Assembly (NCBI GenBank): GCA_963845695.1
Contig: CAWJTQ010000023.1
Location: 62,001-126,000, forward strand
Reading direction: 5' to 3'
DNA: 64,000 bases
DNA from: CAWJTV01 sp963845695
GTDB taxonomy: Bacteria > Planctomycetota > Planctomycetia > Isosphaerales > Isosphaeraceae
Part shown: in pieces, positions 56,836 to 64,000 of the stretch
Layout: each line of letters begins with the position of its first letter
How positions within the stretch are numbered: the stretch's first letter is position 1
Translations under genes and position numbers: made by a program
The notes under the pieces: generated by a model
What the model was told of the DNA's origin: nothing
The model's input: only the letters and a program-made list of their open reading frames with translations
Database searches by the model: none

Positions 56836-58341
56836 ATGACGCTCGCATCCTGGTTCTCCTCCTTGAAGCGCTCCCGTCGCCGGCAGGCCCAGAACGGCGG
56901 TCGCCGCAACCGCTTACACGTATTCGATCGGAGTGCGTTTCTTGAAGCGTTGGAAGACCGCTGCATGTTGTCGTCGGTGAGTTTCAGCACGGGCAGCGAG
57001 ACGGTCAACGAGACCGCCGGCACGTTCAGCATTCCGGTCATGCTCTCGGGCGCCCCCACGGTCTCCACCTTCGCCTCCGGGTTCAACGCTCCCGACGGCC
57101 TGGCCTTCGACGCCGCCGGCAACCTCTACGTCGCCAACTACGCCGGCACCAACGCGGTGAGCAAGGTGACGCCGACAGGGGTCGTCAGCACCTTCGCCCC
57201 CAGGTTTCCCGGTCCCAACGCCCTGGCCTTCGACGCCACCGGCAACCTCTACGTTGCCGACTACCTCGGCAACACGGTGAGCAAGGTGACGCCCGCGGGG
57301 GTCGTCAGCCCCTTCGCGCAAGCGATCGTCGTTCCCGCCGGCCTGGCCTTCGACGCCGGCAACCTCTACGTCGCCAGCTACTTCGGCAACACGGTGAGCG
57401 AGGTGACGCCGGCCGGGGTGGTCAGCACCTTCGCCTCCGGGTTCAACGGTCCGACCGCCCTGGCCTTCGACGCCGCCAGCAACCTCTACGTCGCCAACGA
57501 GAGCAACGGAACGGTGAGCGAGGTGACGCCCGCGGGGGTGGTCAGCAAGTTCGCCTCCGGGTTCTCCAGTCCCGACGGCCTGGCCTTCGACGCCGCCGGC
57601 AACCTCTACGTCGCCAATGAGAGCACCGGCACGGTGAGCAAGGTGACACCCGCGGGGGTGGTCAGCACCTTCACCTCCGGATTCTCCAGTCCCGCCGCCC
57701 TGGCCTTCCACGCCGGCAACCTCTACGTCGCCAACGAGGGCAACGGCACGGTGAGCCAGGTCAGCGAAAGTGTGACCGTGCCGTTCACGCTCGGCGGGAC
57801 CGCGGTGTCGGGGACCGCCTTCAGCGGCGTCACGGCCGGCACGCTGACGTTCGGGGCCGGGCAGACCAGCGAGTCTATCACCGGCAAGCTACTGTCCGAC
57901 CCCGGCCCCAGCCAGACGCTGACCTTCACCCTGGGCACACCCACGGCGGACTCCGCCCTCGGCAGTCCGTCCGTCAACATGTTGACCATCACCGAGCCGA
58001 CATCGACGCCGACACCCACTCCGTCCCCGGTGCCTCCCGTGTTCGTTAGCGAGAACCGGGTCTTTTCGGCCAAGGGAAAGCATAGGAAGCTGGTCGGATT
58101 TGAATTCTTATTCAACGGTGCGCTCAATGCAGGTGACGTCCAATCGACTGGCAATTATCAGGTGACCCAGAAGAACGGGAAAAAGGTCAAAACGCTCTCG
58201 GTCTCTTCCGCGAGCTACAGCCACAACACCGTCACAATCGCGGTCGGTGGATTCAAGTCCAACAAGGCCGGCCAGGTCACCATCGTGGGGCTGGTCGGAG
58301 CCGACGGCGCGGCACTTTCGCAGATCGTGACCGGCCTGTGA
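56836..58341 (+). CDS. Exported beta-propeller / Calx-beta protein with planctomycete N-terminal motif
   Basis: ATG 56836 gives MTLASWFSSLKRSRRRQAQN, a basic leader, then the motif FLEALEDRCMLSS found at the start of many exported planctomycete proteins. Residues about 75-310 hold six or seven repeats of about 36 residues with the consensus GLAFDAAGNLYVAN, VSKVTPAGVVSTF, an NHL/SMP30-like propeller. A Calx-beta-like segment (TVPFTLGGTAVSGTAFSGVT, SITGKLLSDPGPSQTLTFTL), a Thr/Pro linker and a final beta domain (FSAKGKHRKLVGFEFLFNGA) follow. The frame is intact, 501 residues. Likely cell-surface or secreted; ligand unknown. A longer reading from 56677 runs through non-coding DNA. Confidence 0.75.
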   Translation: MTLASWFSSLKRSRRRQAQNGGRRNRLHVFDRSAFLEALEDRCMLSSVSFSTGSETVNETAGTFSIPVMLSGAPTVSTFASGFNAPDGLAFDAAGNLYVANYAGTNAVSKVTPTGVVSTFAPRFPGPNALAFDATGNLYVADYLGNTVSKVTPAGVVSPFAQAIVVPAGLAFDAGNLYVASYFGNTVSEVTPAGVVSTFASGFNGPTALAFDAASNLYVANESNGTVSEVTPAGVVSKFASGFSSPDGLAFDAAGNLYVANESTGTVSKVTPAGVVSTFTSGFSSPAALAFHAGNLYVANEGNGTVSQVSESVTVPFTLGGTAVSGTAFSGVTAGTLTFGAGQTSESITGKLLSDPGPSQTLTFTLGTPTADSALGSPSVNMLTITEPTSTPTPTPSPVPPVFVSENRVFSAKGKHRKLVGFEFLFNGALNAGDVQSTGNYQVTQKNGKKVKTLSVSSASYSHNTVTIAVGGFKSNKAGQVTIVGLVGADGAALSQIVTGL

Positions 58342-58444
58342 GCGTCTCAACGATTTCCCTTGCCATCCGCGGTTCGAAGACGATGAGACCCGCGTGGGCC
58401 GTCAACAACCGCCGATGGCATGATCCTTCGATTCGGGGGAGGCG

Positions 58445-61400
58445 ATGGCGATGCGTATCGACATCTCGCGAAAAGAACGACGTGGCGGAGGACTGCGGAC
58501 CAGGTCCCGCCGGCCTCGCGTGGAACTGATGGAGAGCAGGATGCTGCTGTCGGCCGTCACCTGGACGGGCGACGCCGGCGATGACAACTGGGACACGCCG
58601 GACAACTGGAGCACGGACAGCGTTCCCGGCTCGGGCGACGACGTCACGATCGACACCACCGCAACCGTCGTCCACTCCGCCGACGTCACGGACGCGATCA
58701 ACAGCCTGACGACAACCGGCCCGCTGACGATCAGTGCCGGCACGCTGACGATTGCCTCGGCGGCGACGATCGGCGGCATGCTGACGCTCGGTGACAACAC
58801 GCAGGCGCTAGGGGGCGTGACCTTGTCAGGCACGGGCACGGTCAACGCCGATGGGGGCATCACCATCCTGGAGCCCACCGCCTACACCTCCCTTGAAGAG
58901 GTGACCCTCGACGGCACTACACTCAACAACGCCGCCGGTCAGACGGCCACCTGGACGTATGGCACAGTCACCGAGGAGAACGGCGCCGTCTTCAACAACC
59001 TCGGTACATTCAGCATTCCGTACTCGAACTCCGGCTCTACCCAATTCCCGAACGGCGGAGAGTGGGTTCAAGGCGCGGGGGCTCCAGCGTCTTTCAATAA
59101 CTCCGGCACCCTCATCGACTCGGCCTCGGAGGCGTTGGACGACCGCTATGGCTTCGCCGTCGCGTTCGACTCGACCGGCGGGACGGTCAACGTGAAGAAC
59201 GGCAGCGGGACCTTGAGTCTCGTGGGCGGAGGAACCAGCACCGGAGGCACCTTCACGGCCGAATCGGACACCGAGCTCGCCTTCGGTGCCACACCCGGCG
59301 AGGCCTGGATGTTCGACACCAGTAGCTCCATCGGCGGGGCCGGCACCGTCGCCTTCGAGGGTGGATCCAACACCACGATCACGATAAATGGTACCTACGA
59401 TGTCAGCGGCGTCACGGAAGATGGTATCGCGGAGATCGCCGACCCTGCCACGGTCAATTTTGATGGGCCGGTCAACTCACTCGGCGCGACTCTGTCGGTT
59501 GGCGGCACGGTCAACTTCAATACGCCCTTGGCCGGAACCGCCGACACGATCGGGACCGTGTCTTACGGAGGAATGGTCAACCTCGGGGCCAACGATCTGA
59601 ATGCCACCACGCTGACGAGCTTCGATGGCACGCTGACCGGGACGGGGACCATCACGGTCGGCGGCCTGCTGACGACCGAGAACGGCACGTTCTCCGGATC
59701 GTGCACCGTGAACGCCGATGGCGGTATGACTGGGACCTACATCGTTCTGGATGATGGATGTACGGTCAACAATCCGATTGGTCAAACGGTTTCCGGCAAC
59801 CTGGATCTTCTCGATCTCGCCAATGGCGCCGTCTTCAATAACTATGGCACTGACACGCTCTCGGAGTCCGAGCTATTCCAAGGATCGGTGAACTCGGGCG
59901 CACGGCCTTCATTCAACAATGAGGGCAGTTTCATCGTTGACGCCGACGATCCGGAAACCGTAGACACCGTCGGATTCAGCGGCCTTCCCTTCAACAATGA
60001 GGGTGGGACAGTCGAGGTGCAAGCGGGAACGCTCGTCCTCGACGGCGGCGGTTCCAGCACAACCGGATCGTTCACCATCGATTCCGGGGCGACCCTCGAA
60101 GTCGGCGTGGGCTCCTCCGATCCTTCTTACACGTTTGGCACCGGCACGACGCTCAGTGGCGCTGGTAGTCTCAACGTTTCGGATTACCAGAGCACGGCGA
60201 TCCTCGCCGGCACCAGCACGCTGACCGGCCCTACGACGATCGGCGCCGGCACACTCCAGGTCGATGGCTCTCAGCCTTCGAGTGCGGTGGATGTGAATCC
60301 GAACGACAACGAAGGCACCACCTTTTTCGGCACCCCCACCCTGAGTGGAACGGGGACAGTCGGTCCCATCACCTCGGCTGACGGCACGATCAGTCCCGGC
60401 GATGGCGCCACCATCACCGGTACCTTGACCGCGAACGGCAACGTCACGCTCGATTCCAGATCGACGTTGAATGTCGCCTTGAACGGTGCGACCGCGGGCA
60501 CCGGTTACGACCAGCTCAACGCAAGCGGTTCGGTCAACCTGGGCGGGAGCACGCTCACGGGCTCGCTCGGCTTCACGCCCATCAGCGGGGAAACTTTCAC
60601 GATCATCAAGAGCACCGCCCCGATCGTCGGCACCTTTCAGGGACTGCCCCAGGGCGCCTCGGTGACGATCGGCGGGGTTCCCTTCACGGTCAACTATGCC
60701 GCCGACGGCGGCGACGCCGTCGTGCTCACGCCGTCCGTCACTCCGACCCTCGCGGCCACGACCACGGCCGTGACCTCATCGGCCAACCCTTCGGCCCTCG
60801 GCCACAACGTCACGTTCACGGCCGTCGTTGCGAGTACCGCCTCCGGCAATCCGACCGGGGCCGTGACGTTCACGATCGATGGCCAGGCTGAGCCGCCCGT
60901 GAACCTGGCCGTGGTCAACGGCGTGGATCAGGCGACATTCACGACGTCCTCGCTGGTGCTCGGCCCCAACGCCATCGGCGCGGCCTACGGCGGCGATACC
61001 GCATTCGCTTCCAGCTCGGCGACGCCCTTGACGGGGACGGTCAACGCACCGCCGCTCCTGGCGACCGCGACGCAGGTCACGTCGTCCTCCGCGTCCTCGA
61101 CGGTCGGCCAGACCGTCACGTTCACGGCGGACGTCACCGGCTCGGGCACAGCCGCCCCGACCGGGAGCGTGGTATTCACGATCGACGGCCAGGCGGAACC
61201 CCCGGTCCCGCTCTCGGTGGTCAACGGCGTGGCTCGAGCGACCCTGAGCGTCTCGACCCTGGCGGCGGGCCGTCACACGGTCGTCGCGTCCTATGGTGGC
61301 GACGCCGATGATTCGCCGAGCCGCTCGAGCGGGCAGATTCAGGTGGTTTCAGCCACGAGCACCGCGACGACGCCCACCACCGGCTCGGGAACCACGACTT

Positions 61401-61819
61401 CTGGACCCGTCGACACGGACGGCCCGCGGATCGCCTCGATGAAGCGCTTCGGCTATCACATGATGCCGACGCGCATCGTGCTGACCTTCGACCAGGCGCT
61501 CGATGCGGTCACGGCCGAGGACGTCAAAGATTACCGCATCATCGGGCCCGCGGGCCGGACCATCGCCATCAGGAAGGCGGTGTACGACCCGGCCGCTCTG
61601 ACGGTCACCCTGCTGCCGGTGGAACGGATCAGCATCCACCACCCTTACAAGCTGATCGTCAACGGCACGGCCCCGCGCGGCTTGACCAACACCAAGGGCC
61701 AGTTGCTCGACGGAGCGAATCGCGGGTCAGCGGACAGCAACTACCGCGCTCCGCTCACCTGGCGCAACCTGGTGCTCGACCCGACCCGGCCGAAGGTGTC
61801 GCACCCGACCCAGACGTAG
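58445..61819 (+). CDS. Large exported repeat protein with Ig-like C-terminal domains
   Basis: An intact 1124-residue protein from ATG 58445. After a basic leader comes VELMESRMLLSAVTWTG, the planctomycete export motif. Residues about 40-760 are Gly/Thr/Asn-rich beta repeats (TLSGTGTVNADGGITI, GGTVNFNTPLAGTADTIGTV, GPTTIGAGTLQVDGSQP), as in autotransporter-like beta helices. GSTLTGSLGFTPISGETFTI recalls the end of a PEP-type or passenger domain. Two Ig-like domains follow at about 780-960 (NPTGAVTFTIDGQAEPPVNL and APTGSVVFTIDGQAEPPVPL), then a final beta domain (RFGYHMMPTRIVLTFDQALD). It is 103 bp after the propeller protein on the same strand. Adhesion or matrix role is inferred only from composition. 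Confidence 0.8.
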   Translation: MAMRIDISRKERRGGGLRTRSRRPRVELMESRMLLSAVTWTGDAGDDNWDTPDNWSTDSVPGSGDDVTIDTTATVVHSADVTDAINSLTTTGPLTISAGTLTIASAATIGGMLTLGDNTQALGGVTLSGTGTVNADGGITILEPTAYTSLEEVTLDGTTLNNAAGQTATWTYGTVTEENGAVFNNLGTFSIPYSNSGSTQFPNGGEWVQGAGAPASFNNSGTLIDSASEALDDRYGFAVAFDSTGGTVNVKNGSGTLSLVGGGTSTGGTFTAESDTELAFGATPGEAWMFDTSSSIGGAGTVAFEGGSNTTITINGTYDVSGVTEDGIAEIADPATVNFDGPVNSLGATLSVGGTVNFNTPLAGTADTIGTVSYGGMVNLGANDLNATTLTSFDGTLTGTGTITVGGLLTTENGTFSGSCTVNADGGMTGTYIVLDDGCTVNNPIGQTVSGNLDLLDLANGAVFNNYGTDTLSESELFQGSVNSGARPSFNNEGSFIVDADDPETVDTVGFSGLPFNNEGGTVEVQAGTLVLDGGGSSTTGSFTIDSGATLEVGVGSSDPSYTFGTGTTLSGAGSLNVSDYQSTAILAGTSTLTGPTTIGAGTLQVDGSQPSSAVDVNPNDNEGTTFFGTPTLSGTGTVGPITSADGTISPGDGATITGTLTANGNVTLDSRSTLNVALNGATAGTGYDQLNASGSVNLGGSTLTGSLGFTPISGETFTIIKSTAPIVGTFQGLPQGASVTIGGVPFTVNYAADGGDAVVLTPSVTPTLAATTTAVTSSANPSALGHNVTFTAVVASTASGNPTGAVTFTIDGQAEPPVNLAVVNGVDQATFTTSSLVLGPNAIGAAYGGDTAFASSSATPLTGTVNAPPLLATATQVTSSSASSTVGQTVTFTADVTGSGTAAPTGSVVFTIDGQAEPPVPLSVVNGVARATLSVSTLAAGRHTVVASYGGDADDSPSRSSGQIQVVSATSTATTPTTGSGTTTSGPVDTDGPRIASMKRFGYHMMPTRIVLTFDQALDAVTAEDVKDYRIIGPAGRTIAIRKAVYDPAALTVTLLPVERISIHHPYKLIVNGTAPRGLTNTKGQLLDGANRGSADSNYRAPLTWRNLVLDPTRPKVSHPTQT

Positions 61820-61871
61820 CCGAAGATCGGGGGACGGAGCCTGTCGCGTGACAAGCCCCCTCCGACAAAGG

Positions 61872-62307
61872 CACCGTGCCGAGAGTGGTTCACGCCGCAA
61901 CCAGGGGCCCGCGCATCCGAGGCCGACCGCAAGATCGCGCCGAACCCCTCTCAGAGTAAAGCGCAGCCAGAGGATCAAAAGGGGACAGGAAAAGTCACTG
62001 TTGCGAGAACACCGGGTGATCTCGTTCCCACGCTCCCGCGTGGGAACGGCTCTTCTGGCCGCTCTGCGGCCTGCGGGACCGGACGACGCGGAGCTTCGCG
62101 AGCGGACGTTCCCACGCGGGAGCGTGGGAACGAGGATCCTATGGGCCCACCGAAATCTCCTCTGAGCAGAACCCGGTTCTTTTGCGACAGTCTCCAGGAA
62201 AATGGATCTTTCTTATGGCTCACTCACGCATCATATCGAGAAGATCCGCAAGTTTTCAAGATTCGTAACTTTTTGTTGTACCGCTGTGGGCATGTCGCGC
62301 GGTTAAG
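61872..62307 (+). repeat. Long dispersed repeat, copy 2, interrupted by palindrome family E
   Basis: This matches 55986-56513 in the same orientation. It is interrupted by a palindrome with perfect 28-bp arms at 62021-62048 and 62107-62134 (core GTTCCCACGCTCCCGCGTGG), which the other copy lacks. It begins about 50 bp after the stop of the 1124-residue protein gene. Confidence 0.75.
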
Positions 62308-62721
62308 AGTGGAGGGACGCCCAGAGGTCGTGCGCTGCTGACGACCTACAACGCGAGCAGCGTCTCGGCCCTGATCGCCGACTCGCTCATTGTTCGGGCG
62401 AGTTACCGCGATTCACGGTTGTGTTGCATACGCTCGACGCTCACTCCCGAGGAACCCCCCGATACCCCCCTTCGTTAAGGGCGGGAAAGGAACCGGGTCG
62501 CTCCGTCTCAATCCTCCCCCCTTACGAAGGGGGGATACAGGGGGGTGAATTCGCAGCGACCCTGGCGTGTGCGCAACGCAATCGTGACGCGATCTGGCGG
62601 AACGAACCGGTCTGGCGGTCGGGTCGGCCCTCATCAGGGAATCCCCAGCGCGATCCTTCCTGAGGAGGTTGCCGCCTGCGCCGTCGAGAAGGTCAACTCC
62701 ATAACAACGAGGAGATGATCC
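62308..62721. repeat. Gene-free stretch with palindrome family F
   Basis: Imperfect arms at about 62451-62480 and 62518-62550 share GATACCCCCCTTCGTTAAGG and its complement. No gene is supported. GAGGAG just before 62722 serves the next start. Confidence 0.6.
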
Positions 62722-63612
62722 ATGACAAACCTGGCGAAGAGATGGTGGTTTCTCGGGATGGTGGCGACCTTGCTCCTCACGCTTGGTGCGGCAGCGGAGA
62801 CGAGGGCGGACACCGTGGTGTACGCCACCGCGGACAACGGTACGACGAACCTGTTCGGCACGATGGACCTGACGACAGGTCAGTTCACCCAGATTTCGAC
62901 GACGACCCCATTGTTCGGCTCCATCACCGTCGGTGCGGGTGGAACCCTCTACGGCGGGGAGGGCAACCTCAACTACAACCTCGCCACGATCAGTCCCTCC
63001 GGCGTGCCGTCCCAGTTCGGCACGGTCACGGCGCCCAGCAATTCCTTTGGATTCACCGGGCTCGCCTCGGCGGGAGCGGCGGGTTTCTACGCCATTTACC
63101 AGATCGGTTCGTTACCCGGGCCATTCTCAGCAACCCTCGAGCACATTTCCGCCGACGGCAATAGCTCGAGCGTTGTGGGGACCCTGAGTCCATCGTTTTG
63201 GAGTTTCAACAGCGGCAACCTCGCTTTCGGACCGAACGGGAACCTCTACTTCGACGTCTGGCCCACGTCGAGCGAAGTCGCCACTCTCTACCAGGTGAAT
63301 ACCACGACCGGGGCCGCGACCGCGGTAGGTTCTGGCCTGGGTTCGTCCGACCCTCTGGCGCTGGTCTCCGTCGGATCAACGCTCTATGGAATCGACACCT
63401 TCATCCCCTCCACGCCGTCGATCTTTACGATCAACACGACAACAGGCGTGGCGACCGAGATCGGCACAGTGTCCGGCCTGCCGACGGGATACACCCTCGA
63501 CACGCTGGGTGGCAGCGTACCGGAACCTGGCACGATCACCCTCCTTTGCACTGGCACACTTGTCCTCCTGGTTTTCTCTCGGCACGTCCGTAGAACCTCA
63601 TGCAGGGGGTAA
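62722..63612 (+). CDS. PEP-CTERM sorting-domain exported protein
   Basis: ATG 62722 follows GAGGAGATG closely. A signal peptide MTNLAKRWWFLGMVATLLLT, ending near GAAAETRAD, is followed by a beta-propeller-like body of about 230 residues (TGQFTQISTTTPLFGSITVG, GGTLYGGEGNLNYNLATISP, SSDPLALVSVGSTLYGIDTF). The C-terminus has the PEP-CTERM tripartite signal: VPEPG, the hydrophobic helix TITLLCTGTLVLLVF and the basic tail SRHVRR. Such proteins are processed by an exosortase and released or anchored outside. The frame is intact, 296 residues. No exosortase gene is in the window. Confidence 0.85.
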   Translation: MTNLAKRWWFLGMVATLLLTLGAAAETRADTVVYATADNGTTNLFGTMDLTTGQFTQISTTTPLFGSITVGAGGTLYGGEGNLNYNLATISPSGVPSQFGTVTAPSNSFGFTGLASAGAAGFYAIYQIGSLPGPFSATLEHISADGNSSSVVGTLSPSFWSFNSGNLAFGPNGNLYFDVWPTSSEVATLYQVNTTTGAATAVGSGLGSSDPLALVSVGSTLYGIDTFIPSTPSIFTINTTTGVATEIGTVSGLPTGYTLDTLGGSVPEPGTITLLCTGTLVLLVFSRHVRRTSCRG

Positions 63613-63914
63613 GAGTCCCTATAACAACGAGATGTCCGGGAGAGCGAGGCTCCGTCCGAGCCTGGAAAAACGCGGCTCGGACGGAGCCTCGCCCTCCCGA
63701 TCCCTGCCAGATTTTAGGCGCTCTCAGGTCCGTGCAGGGGGTGCCGGGCTCAGTTTGAGAACCAGGTGAACGGGAAAGGAAAGGCGGCGGGAGAGGCCCT
63801 CGCCGTCAAGCAAGAAGTCTCAGGGGCCCGGCAAGCCCTGGCGCTCGGTTTCGCGCCAGGGCCCGCTTGCTCAGTCATTCCATTGCGGACTGCATCGAAA
63901 CAAGGAGCTTCACC
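63613..63914. repeat. Gene-free stretch with palindrome family C, copy 2
   Basis: Arms of 25 bp at 63638-63662 and 63674-63698 (one mismatch; core GCGAGGCTCCGTCCGAGCC) match the palindrome at 7024-7088. It lies about 25 bp after the PEP-CTERM gene, so it may also terminate transcription. The rest contains the next gene's leader. Confidence 0.7.
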
Positions 63915-64000
63915 ATGTCTCTTTCCACTTGGCTTTCGAGGAGTTCTTCGCACAGCCAGGCCCGGCGCGCCAAGCGCCCTGGCCCGGCGACAGCGTCGTC
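63915..64000 (+). CDS. Start of another exported planctomycete protein (truncated by window edge)
   Basis: ATG 63915 has AAGGAG about nine bases upstream. The visible 28 residues, MSLSTWLSRSSSHSQARRAK and then RPGPATAS, resemble the leader of the propeller protein at 56836 (MTLASWFSSLKRSRRRQAQ): a short amphipathic start followed by basic residues. The export motif itself would lie beyond the right edge. Confidence 0.5.
   Translation, partial: MSLSTWLSRSSSHSQARRAKRPGPATAS

Overview
The window looks like a high-GC planctomycete chromosome, most likely a relative of the Isosphaeraceae. This is inferred from families that co-occur in that phylum: a DUF1559 pseudopilin, two DUF1501 proteins, a PSCyt1/DUF1549/DUF1553 cytochrome, an ECF sigma factor with a long C-terminal extension, an ECF sigma/Ser-Thr kinase operon with WD40-like repeats, a Fae homologue, and large exported proteins carrying an LExLExRxLLS-like N-terminal motif. 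No rRNA, tRNA, CRISPR array, prophage or replication origin was recognised.

Layout. 1-4.8 kb: remnant of an anti-phage island (DUF499 and DUF1156 C-termini joined in frame, then a PLD-SNF2 helicase lacking its DExH region). 4.8-13.4 kb: a repeat-rich accessory zone with dispersed palindromes, a 207-bp MITE-like element, an HNH relic, a frameshifted methyltransferase, a RAYT relic, GGGGAC-type REP clusters and a HigBA-like toxin-antitoxin operon. 13.4-23.5 kb: envelope and membrane genes (DUF454, SnoaL-like, Gly-rich/TPR, an unknown membrane protein, an AI-2E-type permease), a PTS IIA-like protein, a Fae homologue and an AT-rich array of six direct repeats. 23.6-40.3 kb: a nucleobase-catabolism cluster. 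40.3-48.3 kb: a long ECF sigma factor, then PSCyt1/DUF1549/DUF1553 and two DUF1501 proteins. 48.4-51.4 kb: degenerate DNA, a spherulin-4-like protein and a second REP cluster. 51.7-56 kb: sigma factor plus Ser/Thr kinase operon. 56-64 kb: long direct repeats around two large exported proteins, then a PEP-CTERM protein and the start of another exported protein.

Functional core. The 23.6-40.3 kb block holds a complete reductive pyrimidine route: NCS1 nucleobase permease, PreT/PreA dihydropyrimidine dehydrogenase, dihydropyrimidinase, beta-ureidopropionase, class III aminotransferase and CoA-acylating (methyl)malonate-semialdehyde dehydrogenase. Adenine deaminase and a dCTP-deaminase-like protein lie beside it. 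Between preA and the aminotransferase sits an unrelated two-gene operon: a HEPN-like protein with an R-x4-H motif, preceded by a small unknown protein under a recognisable promoter. This is my best candidate for an undescribed toxin-antitoxin or defence module.

Caution. About twenty genes are broken by single-base frame changes, and in nearly all of them conserved sequence continues directly in another frame. Residual assembly indels explain this better than mass pseudogenisation. Two in-frame losses in the anti-phage remnant may be real or may be assembly collapse. Coordinates of frameshifted genes span the whole recognisable coding stretch.
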